Shown here: in pieces, positions 1 through 9,232 of the stretch
How positions within the stretch are numbered: position 1 is the first letter of the stretch
Layout of the letters: each line of letters opens with the position of its first letter
Source of the DNA: Erythrobacter sp.
GTDB lineage: Bacteria > Pseudomonadota > Alphaproteobacteria > Sphingomonadales > Sphingomonadaceae
NCBI RefSeq assembly: GCF_030066995.1
Contig: NZ_JASJAP010000005.1
Span: 372,001 to 436,000 of the forward strand
Direction of reading: 5' to 3'
Length of the DNA: 64,000 bases
The notes under the pieces: model-generated
The model's database searches: none
Seen by the model: only the letters and a program-made list of their open reading frames with translations
Told to the model about the DNA's origin: nothing
Translations under genes and position numbers: made by a program

Positions 1-246
<246 letters not shown>

Positions 247-302
247 TTATTGACCCTGCTTCGGGCCGCGCTTGTAGAGGGCCTTGGGCCCAGCATCGAA
301 AT

Positions 303-318
303 AGCAAGAGCTGTGCCA
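303..318 (-). promoter_or_regulatory. Sigma-54 (RpoN) -24/-12 promoter of the P-II gene
   Basis: Read on the minus strand this is TGGCAC-N5-TTGCT, an exact match to the sigma-54 consensus TGGCAC-N5-TTGCW with the GG and GC 10 bases apart. It would start transcription near position 290 and give a leader of about 70 bases before the GTG at 219. The expected activator is NtrC, but I saw no clear NtrC dyad upstream. The rest of the 220-455 gap holds no gene that I can support. Confidence 0.8.
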
Positions 319-455
319 CTCGCCGGCAAGCGAGGCTGACCCTCGGGAAAACGGGCAGTGACGCCGCGATTACGGGCAATCGCGTGCCCGAATTTTAACC
401 TTTTGCTTACAAGTTGAGCACGGAGGGCCCGAAACCTACCGCTTCGCGCGAACCT

Positions 456-1028
456 TCACTCTCCCGCGATGTACCGGTCCGTGGCGCGCGTGGGCAGGCC
501 ATCTATGCTGGAGACCCGCTCAGCCATCTTTGCCGCCCATTCAACAGGGTCGGACTGGCGATGGGCTTTCTTGAGAGTCTCGCGCTCGCCTTCAAGGCTC
601 ATGAACGGCACGCCCCATCCGCACGAGGTCTGCACGCTCTCCACCGCGATGTCGAAGATCTGACGCGTGCCCGGCAACAGCGTGAAGTGATCGGCCAAGG
701 CCTCCCAGCCCCCATCCTGAGGAAGCACGGGTTTGCCCCGGCCATATATGCGCAGAATAAGTGCGGGCCGCTCGAAGTTGCAGAACATGATCGTGATGCG
801 TCCCCCACGTTCATTGGCATCTGCCGTAAGGTGAGCATGGGTCTCGTTGCCCGAACCGCCAAGGTCGAGATAAGCGACCCGATCCGGACCGAGAACACGA
901 AAAGCGTCGTATCCTTTTGGACTGAGATTGATCCGCGCGTCCTTGGCAGCGGTGGCGACGAAGAAGACCGGCTGCTTTTCGATCATCGCGACATGCTTGT
1001 CGGTCAGGGTGTCGGTAAAGTCAGCCAT
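456..1028 (-). CDS. Pyridoxamine 5'-phosphate oxidase family FMN-binding protein
   Basis: A 190-residue protein with the split-barrel flavin-binding fold of the PNPOx-like family. Visible signatures are the N-terminal helix (ADFTDTLTDKHVAMIEKQPV), the barrel strands FFVATAAKDARINLSPKG and VAYLDLGGSGNETHAHL, and NGRITIMF-like FCNFERPALILRIYGRG. Relatives are flavin or F420-type reductases of unknown substrate. This one is too divergent to be called pdxH, because it lacks the PdxH C-terminal substrate segment. The ATG start has a GAGGGA ribosome binding site six bases upstream. It lies 14 bases downstream of the alpha/beta hydrolase gene on the same strand, so the two are probably co-transcribed. 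Confidence 0.85.
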   Translation of the reverse strand: MADFTDTLTDKHVAMIEKQPVFFVATAAKDARINLSPKGYDAFRVLGPDRVAYLDLGGSGNETHAHLTADANERGGRITIMFCNFERPALILRIYGRGKPVLPQDGGWEALADHFTLLPGTRQIFDIAVESVQTSCGWGVPFMSLEGERETLKKAHRQSDPVEWAAKMAERVSSIDGLPTRATDRYIAGE

Positions 1029-1042
1029 CGCGTTTCCCTCGC

Positions 1043-1924
1043 TTACAAGAATTCGTGCAGCACCGTCATGAACCTATCAAACTGGTCATGGTGGAGCCAG
1101 TGGCCCGCTTTCTCGAACTCAATCACTCTAGCGGTGTTGAAGTGTTCAAGGCGTCCGTCTTTTTCTGGGTTCGAGGCCCAACTGTCCGCGCCATAGAGCA
1201 GCAAGGTGGGACAGCTGATCGCGCTCCACGTCGCCTCGAGAAACTCATCGGCGAGGTCCTCAACGCCCCAGACATTGAGATGCGGGTCGAACTTCCAGCT
1301 ATAGGTCCCGTCCTCGTTGCGATTGACTCCGTGGATGGTGAGATGACGCGCCTGATCCTCAGTAAGGTAGGAGTTTTCCTCAATCATCCGAGCAAACGCC
1401 GCCTCGATGCTCTCATATTTGCGCGGCGTGCGTCCGGCGGCCTTGCGTTTCTTCTCGATCCACTCGCGCATCCGTTCCGGATAGGGAGTGGCGCGCTGCT
1501 TCGCTTTCCATTCGGGCGATGGACCGAGCCCTTCGATGGCGACGAGCTTTGTCACCATATCCGGGAACACGCCAGCGTAGCGCAGAGCCACATTTCCGCC
1601 CATTGAGTGCGCAACGATGCGCACCGGGCCAACGCCCAATTGATGGATCAGTTGGGCAAGGTCATAGACCATATCGCCCGCAGAGTAATTGCCATCAGAG
1701 ACCCAGTCGCTGTCGCCATGTCCGCGATGGTCCATGGCGACCACATGGTAGTCTTGACGCAGCGCCTCAGCCGTCCAGTCCCAGCTCCGCGCGTGATCGC
1801 GGCCACCATGAACAAGGACGAGCGGCGGCTTTGCGCGGTCCTCTTCGCTGATGGCCCAATCCTCGTAATTGAGCTTGAGCCTTTGCGAGATGAAGCTCTG
1901 CGAAGTTGGTCCCGATCCGTTCAT
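1043..1924 (-). CDS. Alpha/beta-fold hydrolase
   Basis: A 293-residue cytoplasmic hydrolase. The oxyanion-hole motif VHGGRDHARSW is near residues 38-48, DHRGHGDSDW near 65-74, and the nucleophile elbow AHSMGG places Ser107 as catalytic serine. Asp247 (LYGADSW) and His275 (AGHWLHHD) complete a plausible triad. No signal peptide is present. The cap region is typical of epoxide hydrolase or haloperoxidase-like members, but the substrate cannot be read from the sequence. It is followed after 14 bases by the FMN-binding protein gene and preceded by prfC on the same strand. Confidence 0.9.
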   Translation of the reverse strand: MNGSGPTSQSFISQRLKLNYEDWAISEEDRAKPPLVLVHGGRDHARSWDWTAEALRQDYHVVAMDHRGHGDSDWVSDGNYSAGDMVYDLAQLIHQLGVGPVRIVAHSMGGNVALRYAGVFPDMVTKLVAIEGLGPSPEWKAKQRATPYPERMREWIEKKRKAAGRTPRKYESIEAAFARMIEENSYLTEDQARHLTIHGVNRNEDGTYSWKFDPHLNVWGVEDLADEFLEATWSAISCPTLLLYGADSWASNPEKDGRLEHFNTARVIEFEKAGHWLHHDQFDRFMTVLHEFL

Positions 1925-1961
1925 GCCGGTCCCATGGCCCGATCGCGCGGGGCTCGCAACC

Positions 1962-3482
1962 CTAGCGCTCCTTGGTCGCTGAGAAGCTGAGCTCGGGGTT
2001 CTTTTCGACCTGATAGTTCACGTCCCACGGGCTCTTGGCCAGAAAGACCAGATCGCCGTCGCGGTCGCGCGCAAGATTGGCTCGGTTGAAGCTCTCGAAC
2101 TCGTCCATCGCCTTTGCCTCGCCCTTGAGCCAACGCGCTGTGGCAAAGGGCGCAGGCTCAAGCGCGGCCTCGACCTTGTATTCCGCCGACAGCCGCGAGA
2201 CGAGCACGTCGAGCTGAAGCTGGCCGACCACGCCGACGATATGCTGGGCGCCGATCTCCGGGTAGAAAACCTGGATCACGCCCTCTTCGGACAGGTCGTC
2301 GAGCGCCTTGCGCAATTGCTTGGTTTTGGTCGGATCTTTCAGCTGCACGCGGCGCAGGATCTCCGGCGCGAAGTTCGGCAGGCCGGTGAAGCGCACCTGA
2401 TCCTTCTCGGACAAGGTATCCCCGACCCTCAGCGTCCCATGGTTGGGAATGCCGATTATGTCACCCGCTTCGGCTGTGTCGGCGATCTCTCGGTCCTGCG
2501 CAAAGAACAGGATGGGCGAGTGGATCGCGATCGGCTTGCCAAGGCCCGAAGGCGTCAACTTCATACCGCGTTTGAACGTGCCCGAAACCTGCCGCATAAA
2601 CGCGATGCGATCGCGGTGGTTGGGGTCCATGTTCGCCTGAACCTTGAAGATGAAACCGGTGACCTCATCGCGGGTCGGCGCGATCTGCTCGTCGCCAGCG
2701 GGCTGCGGGCGCGGCGGCGGGGCGAACTTCGCGATCGCCTCAATCAGCTCGGTAATGCCGAAATTCTTGAGCGCGGATCCAAAGTAAACCGGCGTCAGGT
2801 CGCCGCTGCGATAGGCCTCCAGATCGAACTCGGGATACCCCACCTGCGCCAGCTCGGCTTCTTCGGCGAACTCCTCGGGGATCGCCGGATTGCGCTCGCG
2901 CTTGCCAAGAAATTCCTTGGAAGGTCCCTCAGGCCGACTGATTTCTCCGGTCTCGAAGTCGAGAATGCCTTCGAACTGCCCACCCATGCCGATGGGCCAG
3001 CTTTGGGGCGAGACATCGAGCGCCAACATGTCCGCGACTTCGTCAAGCGTCTCGAACGGGTCGCGCCCCTCGCGGTCTACCTTGTTGACGAAGGTAATGA
3101 TCGGCACGCTGCGAAGGCGGCAAACTTCGAAAAGCTTGCGCGTCTGCGGCTCGATGCCCTTCGCCGCGTCGATCACCATCACCGCGGAATCGACCGCGGT
3201 CAGGGTGCGGTAGGTGTCTTCGGAAAAATCCTCGTGCCCCGGCGTATCGAGCAGGTTGAAAGTGACCCCGTCCCGCTCGAACGTCATCACCGATGAGGTA
3301 ACCGAAATGCCGCGCTGCTGTTCGATCTTCATCCAGTCGGAGCGCGCGCGCCGCTGTTGCCCACGCGCCTTGACCTCGCCCGCCAGATGGATCGCTCCGC
3401 CTTGCAGCAACAGCTTTTCGGTCAGCGTCGTCTTACCCGCGTCAGGGTGCGAAATGATCGCAAAGGTTCTTCTATTTGACAC
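1962..3482 (-). CDS. prfC: Peptide chain release factor 3 (RF3)
   Basis: This translational GTPase recycles RF1 and RF2 from the ribosome after peptide release. All G motifs are present: SHPDAGKTT (residues 11-19), the switch I segment with RGISVTSSVM (near 58-66), DTPGHEDF (79-86) and NKVD (133-136). The length of 506 residues is slightly below the E. coli protein (529). The C-terminal domain III signature, with VVGQLQLDVL and a cluster around FATARWL, is recognisable. It stands alone on the minus strand, downstream of a palindromic repeat, with no obvious operon partner. Confidence 0.97.
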   Translation of the reverse strand: MSNRRTFAIISHPDAGKTTLTEKLLLQGGAIHLAGEVKARGQQRRARSDWMKIEQQRGISVTSSVMTFERDGVTFNLLDTPGHEDFSEDTYRTLTAVDSAVMVIDAAKGIEPQTRKLFEVCRLRSVPIITFVNKVDREGRDPFETLDEVADMLALDVSPQSWPIGMGGQFEGILDFETGEISRPEGPSKEFLGKRERNPAIPEEFAEEAELAQVGYPEFDLEAYRSGDLTPVYFGSALKNFGITELIEAIAKFAPPPRPQPAGDEQIAPTRDEVTGFIFKVQANMDPNHRDRIAFMRQVSGTFKRGMKLTPSGLGKPIAIHSPILFFAQDREIADTAEAGDIIGIPNHGTLRVGDTLSEKDQVRFTGLPNFAPEILRRVQLKDPTKTKQLRKALDDLSEEGVIQVFYPEIGAQHIVGVVGQLQLDVLVSRLSAEYKVEAALEPAPFATARWLKGEAKAMDEFESFNRANLARDRDGDLVFLAKSPWDVNYQVEKNPELSFSATKER

Positions 3483-3489
3483 AATGTTT

Positions 3490-3583
3490 CCGTCCGGACT
3501 GAGCCTGTCGAAGCCCCGTTCTTGCTTCGTTGCGCAGCTTCGAAAGTGAAGTACGGCCCTTCGACAAGCTCGGGGCGAACGGG
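3490..3583. repeat. Palindromic intergenic repeat pair
   Basis: Two imperfect copies of the same roughly 26-base unit face each other. The copy at about 3490-3516 reads GAGCCTGTCGAAG in its core. The copy at about 3556-3583 reads CTTCGACAAGCTCGGGGCGAAC, which on the other strand is GAGCTTGTCGAAG. The pair sits between prfC and pheT, and could fold as a hairpin when transcribed. It resembles the short REP-like repeats scattered through many proteobacterial genomes. It contains no coding potential of its own. Confidence 0.7.
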
Positions 3584-3591
3584 TTAGGCCC

Positions 3592-5997
3592 TCAGCTCCT
3601 GAGCACCGCCCCTACCTTCGCCGCTGCCGCCACAACCGTATCAGCAATCGCTTTAAGATCGTTGTCCTTATAGCTCTTGTCCTGCGGCTGGAGCGTAACT
3701 TCGATCGCAAGCGATTTCTTGCCTTCGGGCACGCCTTCGCCGGTGAAGACATCGAAGATGCGCGCGTTCGTGATCTGGTCCTTGAGGACAGATCGGACCG
3801 CGCGTGCGAGATCGGAGGCCGGAGCATCCTTATCGACCAGAAAGGCAAAGTCGCGCGTCACCGCCTGCAGGGTGGGCGGCGTGAAGGGCGCGCGGGCGAA
3901 ACCGGCGCTGCCCTTTTTCTGCGGGATCTGATCAAGGAAGATTTCGACCGCCGCAACCGGGCCATCGAGATCGAACGCCTTCAGGGTTTCCGGATGCAGC
4001 ATACCGAAGCGCGCCAGCACCTTCTTGGGGCCAAGGCGCAAGGTGGCTGCCTGCCCGGGATGGAACTGCCTGCCCGATCCTTCGGCCACGGGCTCCATCA
4101 CCATCAAATTGGGTACAGGAGCGCCCGCCGCGGCAAGCAGCGAGAGAGCGGCCGCCTTGGCGTCATAGGCATTGAAGCTGACCGCTTTCCCACTCGCCCA
4201 ACCGCGCGGCGTCTTTTCACCCGCTAGCACAATGCCAAGGGTCGCCCGCTCATCGGACAGGCCGTCGCCCGCGCGGAAGTAGCGCCGCCCAAGCTCGAAC
4301 ACGCGCGTGCTCGTCGCGCCGCGATCCGTGTTGCGCCTGGCCGCCATCAACAGACCGGGCAGGAGCGAAGGGCGCATGACCTTCATGTCCTCGCTGATCG
4401 GATTGTCGAGCGCCCAAAGCGTCGCGCCTTCGGGCGCAAAGCGTTGCGCTTCGGCCTCGGGCAGGAAGGACCAGGTGATCGCTTCATGGAAACCGCTAGC
4501 GGCGGCGGCGCGGCGAAGCCTGCGTTCCATGACTTGGGCCGGCGTGGCGGTCGGGCGGGCAACGCCTTCGGCGCGCGGCAGGGCTACGCTTTGCACCTTG
4601 TCCAAGCCGTGAATGCGCACGACCTCTTCGACGAGGTCGGCCGGGCCTTCGATATCGTGGCGGCGCAGCGGGCAGGTGACCTGCCAGTCTTCACTAACCG
4701 CAAATTCCAGGCTTTCCAGAATACGAAGTTGCTCGCCCGCCGGAACGTCGACACCGCCCAGACGCGCGGTCATCGCCGTATCAAACTTCACGACCATCGG
4801 CTCGTGTGGCGGCGCGCCCGCGTGGACGTCGTCGCTCGGGGTTCCACCCGCCAGCTCGACAACCAGGCCGGTGAGAAGATCGAGCCCGTCTTGCAAGAAG
4901 GCCGGGTCCACCCCGCGCTCGAACCGCGTGCGCGCGTCGGAAGCAAGGCCCAGCTTGCGGCCCGTCACACCAATGCGCGCCGGATCGAAATAAGCGATCT
5001 CTAGCAGCACGTCGGCGGTCTCGTCGGACACGCCCGAATCCTCGCCGCCCATGATCCCGGCGATATCGTGGACCTGTTCGTCGTCCGCAATCACCACCAT
5101 GCTTTCATCGAGCGTGTAGGTCTTCTCATTGAGCGCCAGAACCTGCTCGCCGGGCTTCGCGCGCCGCGCTACCAACGCTCCCGACAGCTTGGCGAGATCG
5201 TACACATGCGCCGGGCGGCCGAAGGCCAGCATCAGATAGTTGGTGAGATCGACCAGCAGCGAGATCGGGCGCTGCCCGGCGCTATTCAGGCGCTGTTGTA
5301 GCCAATCGGGCGAGGGGCCGTTTGTAACGCCCTTTATGACGCGCCCATAGAAAGCCGGACAGCCTTCGGGATCATCGGTGCGGATTTCGACCGGACACGC
5401 GCCCGAGGCTTCGAACCTGGTGAATGCGATGGGCTTCAAGGTGCCCAGACCCGCCGCCGCGAGATCGCGTGCAATGCCGTAAACGCCCATGCAATCGGGC
5501 CGGTTGGGCGTAATCGCGACGTCGATGATGGGGGATGAGCCCTGATAATCGGCGAAGGAATGGCCTACGCTCGCCTCCTCTGGCAGCTCGATGATCCCAT
5601 CGTGGTCATCACCCAGTTCAAGCTCGCGAGCCGAGCACATCATGCCGGTCGATTCGACCCCGCGAATGGCGGCCTTGCGTAGCTCCATGCCGTTGGAGGG
5701 CACCACCGCTCCTGGCAGTCCCAGCACGCCCTTCATCCCCGCGCGCGCGTTGGGCGCGCCGCACACGACCTGCACAGGCTCGCCATCGCCCGTGTCGACC
5801 TTGAGCACTTGCAGCTTGTCCGCGTCGGGATGCTTCTCGGCTGAGAGGACATGCGCGACCTGAAAGCCCTTGAGCGTTTCGGCCGGGTCTTCGACGCCTT
5901 CCACCTCGAGCCCGATGGCGTTCAGCGCCTCGGTGATTTCGGATAGACTCGCGTCGGTTTCGAGATGGTCCTTGAGCCAGGTGACGGAGAACTTCAT
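3592..5997 (-). CDS. pheT: Phenylalanine--tRNA ligase beta subunit
   Basis: The beta chain of the alpha2-beta2 phenylalanyl-tRNA synthetase, 801 residues, close to the family norm of about 795. It starts [20 protein letters not shown]. The tRNA-binding (EMAP-like) domain spans about residues 40-155, the B3/B4 editing domain about 210-385, the B5 domain about 395-470, and the C-terminal FDX-ACB anticodon-binding domain the last 95 residues. The ATG at 5997 is chosen because it overlaps the pheS stop as ATGA, and residues upstream of it have no homology. Translation is likely coupled to pheS. Confidence 0.98.
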   Translation of the reverse strand: MKFSVTWLKDHLETDASLSEITEALNAIGLEVEGVEDPAETLKGFQVAHVLSAEKHPDADKLQVLKVDTGDGEPVQVVCGAPNARAGMKGVLGLPGAVVPSNGMELRKAAIRGVESTGMMCSARELELGDDHDGIIELPEEASVGHSFADYQGSSPIIDVAITPNRPDCMGVYGIARDLAAAGLGTLKPIAFTRFEASGACPVEIRTDDPEGCPAFYGRVIKGVTNGPSPDWLQQRLNSAGQRPISLLVDLTNYLMLAFGRPAHVYDLAKLSGALVARRAKPGEQVLALNEKTYTLDESMVVIADDEQVHDIAGIMGGEDSGVSDETADVLLEIAYFDPARIGVTGRKLGLASDARTRFERGVDPAFLQDGLDLLTGLVVELAGGTPSDDVHAGAPPHEPMVVKFDTAMTARLGGVDVPAGEQLRILESLEFAVSEDWQVTCPLRRHDIEGPADLVEEVVRIHGLDKVQSVALPRAEGVARPTATPAQVMERRLRRAAAASGFHEAITWSFLPEAEAQRFAPEGATLWALDNPISEDMKVMRPSLLPGLLMAARRNTDRGATSTRVFELGRRYFRAGDGLSDERATLGIVLAGEKTPRGWASGKAVSFNAYDAKAAALSLLAAAGAPVPNLMVMEPVAEGSGRQFHPGQAATLRLGPKKVLARFGMLHPETLKAFDLDGPVAAVEIFLDQIPQKKGSAGFARAPFTPPTLQAVTRDFAFLVDKDAPASDLARAVRSVLKDQITNARIFDVFTGEGVPEGKKSLAIEVTLQPQDKSYKDNDLKAIADTVVAAAAKVGAVLRS

Positions 5998-7163
5998 CGC
6001 TGCGCTCCCACCCCGGCGGACAGCGTCGGCTGGTCGAACGGTGAGAAGCCGTAATGCGACAGCCAGCGCGGATCGCCGTCGAAGAAGGCGCGCAGGTCGT
6101 TCATGCCGTATTTGAGCATCGCGATCCGGTCGATCCCGAGGCCAAAGGCAAAGCCCTGCCACTGCTCGGGGTCGAACCCGGCCGAGCGCAGGACGCGGGC
6201 GTTGACCATGCCGCTGCCGCCCAGTTCCATCCAGTCGTGGCCCTCGTCATCGCCGTGCCCGCCAACCACGCGGCGCCCGCCTTCTTTTCCGGCGCCCTCG
6301 TTGGAATAGCCGACATCGACTTCGACCGACGGTTCGGTGAAGGGGAAGTAGGACGGGCGCAAACGCAGCACGATATCCTCGCGCTCAAAGAACGCCTTGA
6401 AGAAGGTCTCCAGCGTCCATTTGAGGTGACCCAGATGGATGTCGCGATCGACCACAAGGCCTTCGACCTGGTGGAACATCGGCGTGTGGGTCGCGTCGCT
6501 GTCGCTGCGGTACACGCGGCCCGGTGCGATTATGCGGATCGGCGCGCCGCCTTTGCTTTTGGCCGACACATCCCTCTTGGTGCGGATCTGCACCGGGCTG
6601 GTGTGCGTGCGCAGCAACATCTGGCGTTCTTGTTGGCCTACCTCTCCGCTACTTGAGGCCGGATCGACCGCCACGAAATCCGGGAAGTAGAATGTGTCGT
6701 GCATGGCGCGCGCCGGGTGCGTTTCGTCCATATTGAGCGCGGTGAAATTGTGCCAGTCGTCCTCGATCTCCGGACCGGTCGCGACCGCAAAGCCCAGATC
6801 GGCGAAGATCTCCGCGAGCTCGTCCATCACCTGGCTGACCGGATGGACCGATCCCTGCGGAGCCTCGGGCGCGGGAAGGGTAAGATCGAGCGTTTCGGCG
6901 GCCAGCCGCACCTCAAGAGCTTCGGCCTCCAGAGCGCTCTTCTTGGCTTCGATCGCCTCGGCAATTTCAGCGCGCACCGCCTGTATTGCGGGCGCGGCTT
7001 GGGTGCGCTCTTCTGGGCTCATCTGCCCCAGCGTCTTGAGAGCGAGGCTCACCCAGCCTTTCTTGCCCAGCGCCGCCACACGCTGCTCTTCGAGCGCGTC
7101 AAGACCTGACGCAGCGGCAATCGCATCCAGCGCGGCCTGTTTGTCGGATGTCAAATCAGTCAT
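5994..7163 (-). CDS. pheS: Phenylalanine--tRNA ligase alpha subunit
   Basis: The catalytic alpha chain of phenylalanyl-tRNA synthetase, 389 residues. An N-terminal coiled-coil arm (about 1-90) is followed by the class II core with DEWHNF-type motif [23 protein letters not shown], motif 2 ([20 protein letters not shown]) and motif 3 near [14 protein letters not shown]. The start at [12 protein letters not shown] is chosen over an upstream in-frame codon because it matches the usual N-terminus. In most relatives pheS directly follows rplT. Here a terminator, an acyltransferase gene and two AraC genes lie between, so pheST must have its own promoter. Confidence 0.98.
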   Translation of the reverse strand: MTDLTSDKQAALDAIAAASGLDALEEQRVAALGKKGWVSLALKTLGQMSPEERTQAAPAIQAVRAEIAEAIEAKKSALEAEALEVRLAAETLDLTLPAPEAPQGSVHPVSQVMDELAEIFADLGFAVATGPEIEDDWHNFTALNMDETHPARAMHDTFYFPDFVAVDPASSSGEVGQQERQMLLRTHTSPVQIRTKRDVSAKSKGGAPIRIIAPGRVYRSDSDATHTPMFHQVEGLVVDRDIHLGHLKWTLETFFKAFFEREDIVLRLRPSYFPFTEPSVEVDVGYSNEGAGKEGGRRVVGGHGDDEGHDWMELGGSGMVNARVLRSAGFDPEQWQGFAFGLGIDRIAMLKYGMNDLRAFFDGDPRWLSHYGFSPFDQPTLSAGVGAQR

Positions 7164-7241
7164 GTCGCAGCCGCCGCTAGCGCCATTCCGGCGGACTTGC
7201 AAAGGGTCTCGGCGCGCAGACGCGATAGGTTGGCTTGCGCC

Positions 7242-8159
7242 CTACCCCTGGGGGTCGTGCAAGCCCTGCACCGCTTCGCCGGCAATCGCCATGCGCGCCT
7301 GTGCGGCGGCGATCAGCAACGGTTTGTCGAGCTTGGCGTATTGGCGCGGCGTCATGCCCATGAAACGCTTGAAGTCACGAACGAAATGCGCCTGGTCGTG
7401 ATACTGGGTGTCGAGAGTATTCAGCCATTTCAAAGATGGATCGAGCATGAATTGCGAAAGGCAGCGCAAGAACCGCTGACGCCGGAGCAACAGCTTGGGG
7501 GGAAAGCCAAAGGCGCGCCGCGACAAACGCTCCAGCGAGCGCAGTGTCATGCCGACCGCGTCAGCAAGCTGCGCCGCGCTGGCCACGTCGGGATCGACGA
7601 GCGCGGCGTTGACCGCAGCGATCGCTTCGGCGCCTGAAATGGGGCGATCAAGAAGGCGTGTCAGATGCTCGTCAATCAGCGCGATGTCCTGTGCAAAGTC
7701 GCGCGGTTCGCCGTTAAAGCGCTTCGCCAGCTCGGGGCCAAGCGCTCGCAGCTGGTCAAAGGCGGGATCGGCGTTTCCGTCAGCCACTCGGTCGGCGTAG
7801 GCATGCGCGCTCGCTCCGGTGAGCTTGGCCCATCCCAGCGGCAGAAGACCGATGCCCCAGCTGCCGCCCGCGACTTGTGTCTGGCGATCACCGATCCGGA
7901 AACGTGTGGCCTGGCTGGTCGGACCTGTCACCGCGAAGGCCGGGCTCGGCTCGAGCGGCCCACCACCTATCGCCGCGCTTGCCCAGCCTTCGCTGATAGA
8001 GCGCAGATTGGCCCATTCTGGGTGAAGATAGTCCTCAATCAAGGGATCGCTCTTCGATGTCTGCGCCTGCGTGAGATAGTAGGTCGTTACATAGGGCCGC
8101 AGCGCCTCGCAGGGCAGCGCAAAGCGGATTGTAATGGCGTTGGCGGCGTTGGCGGTCAC
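7242..8159 (-). CDS. AraC-family transcriptional regulator (downstream paralogue)
   Basis: A regulator of about 305 residues with a C-terminal AraC-type double helix-turn-helix (segments VASAAQLADAVGMTLRSLERL and YHDQAHFVRDFKRFMGMTP) and an N-terminal sensory region beginning near ITIRFALPCEALRPYVTTYY. The core FGFPPKLLLRRQRFLRCL matches FGFTPKLLMRRQRFMRSL of the adjacent upstream gene, so the two are tandem duplicates. The start is uncertain: I take the GTG at 8159, 24 bases after the upstream stop. A TTG at 8216 would overlap the upstream gene, and neither has a good ribosome binding site. The ligand and targets are unknown. Confidence 0.85.
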   Translation of the reverse strand: MTANAANAITIRFALPCEALRPYVTTYYLTQAQTSKSDPLIEDYLHPEWANLRSISEGWASAAIGGGPLEPSPAFAVTGPTSQATRFRIGDRQTQVAGGSWGIGLLPLGWAKLTGASAHAYADRVADGNADPAFDQLRALGPELAKRFNGEPRDFAQDIALIDEHLTRLLDRPISGAEAIAAVNAALVDPDVASAAQLADAVGMTLRSLERLSRRAFGFPPKLLLRRQRFLRCLSQFMLDPSLKWLNTLDTQYHDQAHFVRDFKRFMGMTPRQYAKLDKPLLIAAAQARMAIAGEAVQGLHDPQG

Positions 8160-8182
8160 GATGAAGCCGATACGGTAGGGCG

Positions 8183-9166
8183 TTAGTCGACCGGGTTGGT
8201 TTCGCAACCATTGCAAGGAGGATCGAGCGTCTGCGCCGCGCTGCCCCAGATCCGCGCGCGCGCTTCCATGAACGAGGCGAGAATGGGATGGTCGAGCGCC
8301 GCGTAGTCGCTGGGCAGCATGGTCATGAATTCGCGGAATTCGCGGGTGAACTGCGCCTGGTCATGGTACTCTGCGTCCATCGCTTCGGTCCAGCGGCGCG
8401 CCGGCCTCTTTTCCAGCCCAGCGTGTGAGCGCGCGCTTCGTGCATCGCGCAGCATGAAGCTCGTCAGGCTGCGCATGAAGCGCTGGCGTCGCATCAGGAG
8501 TTTGGGTGTGAAACCGAAATAGCGCCGGCACAAACGCTCCAGCGTGCGCACGCTCATCGCGCACTCGGACGCCAGATCGGCGACGGTCGCATGGTCGCCG
8601 CTGACGATGGACTCGTGAACTCGGCGTATCTTGGGCTCGTCACGGCATGTCCGCATCAGCGCCCCCAGCGTTTCGGTCAAATGCGCCAGCTGTTCCTCCT
8701 GCGTCGCGTCGGGATCGGTGAGCACCGGGGTAAGCGTGTCGAACTTGGCGAAGGCCGGGTGCGCGGCGCCGTCGCACACCAGGTTGGCAAGGTCGTATGC
8801 GGGAGCGTCCACGAACCGCGCCCAACCCAGGGGCAGGAACCCGATGCCCCACATCCGCGCGCTTGCGAGCTCGAACTGGCAGGGCAGCGAACTCGGCCCC
8901 GTCGCGCCGAACCGCGCTCCACTCACGCGCGAAGCGCCGATCCGCGCGGTGGGCGCGCTACCCGCAAAGAAGCGGATATTGCCCCATTCGGGCTGGAGGT
9001 AATCGGTGACCGCGCCGCCGTCCGCCACATCAAGCGTCATGTGGTAGAAGGTGGTGAAACACCCCTCGAAAATCTCGGGCGGCGTGAAGAACTGGCTGCG
9101 CACCGTATAGCGCCCGCCCGCGCGCGCGCCTCTCGGCGGTGTGAAGCTGCCTTGAAACTCCCCCAT
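8183..9166 (-). CDS. AraC-family transcriptional regulator (upstream paralogue)
   Basis: A 327-residue regulator with the same architecture as its downstream neighbour: an N-terminal region containing DYLQPEWGNIRFF (neighbour: DYLHPEWANLRSI) and a C-terminal AraC helix-turn-helix pair (DLASECAMSVRTLERLCRRYF and YHDQAQFTREFREFM). It differs by an Arg-rich insertion (about residues 240-260) between the two helix-turn-helix units. The ATG at 9166 is preceded by a region carrying three 10-bp direct repeats, which are candidate operators. The two AraC genes probably form one transcript; whether they control the adjacent acyltransferase gene is inference. Confidence 0.88.
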   Translation of the reverse strand: MGEFQGSFTPPRGARAGGRYTVRSQFFTPPEIFEGCFTTFYHMTLDVADGGAVTDYLQPEWGNIRFFAGSAPTARIGASRVSGARFGATGPSSLPCQFELASARMWGIGFLPLGWARFVDAPAYDLANLVCDGAAHPAFAKFDTLTPVLTDPDATQEEQLAHLTETLGALMRTCRDEPKIRRVHESIVSGDHATVADLASECAMSVRTLERLCRRYFGFTPKLLMRRQRFMRSLTSFMLRDARSARSHAGLEKRPARRWTEAMDAEYHDQAQFTREFREFMTMLPSDYAALDHPILASFMEARARIWGSAAQTLDPPCNGCETNPVD

Positions 9167-9195
9167 GACCGCGCTTCTGCCAATTTTGGGACTCT

Positions 9196-9225
9196 GTTAC
9201 AAGTTGTTACAAGTCGTTACAAATG
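9196..9225. promoter_or_regulatory. Three 10-bp direct repeats upstream of the AraC pair
   Basis: GTTACAAGTT, GTTACAAGTC and GTTACAAATG lie head to tail with a period of 10 bases, close to one helical turn. Repeats in phase on one face of the DNA are typical of cooperative regulator binding, and AraC-family proteins often bind direct repeats. They end 30 bases before the ATG of the upstream AraC gene and 8 bases from the acyltransferase stop. Autoregulation is the simplest reading. Confidence 0.5.
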
Positions 9226-9232
9226 CCGGGCA

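Noticed and set aside
5998..6162. N-terminal extension of PheT into pheS
   Set aside because: It overlaps pheS and precedes the family N-terminus; ATG at 5997 overlaps the pheS stop as expected.
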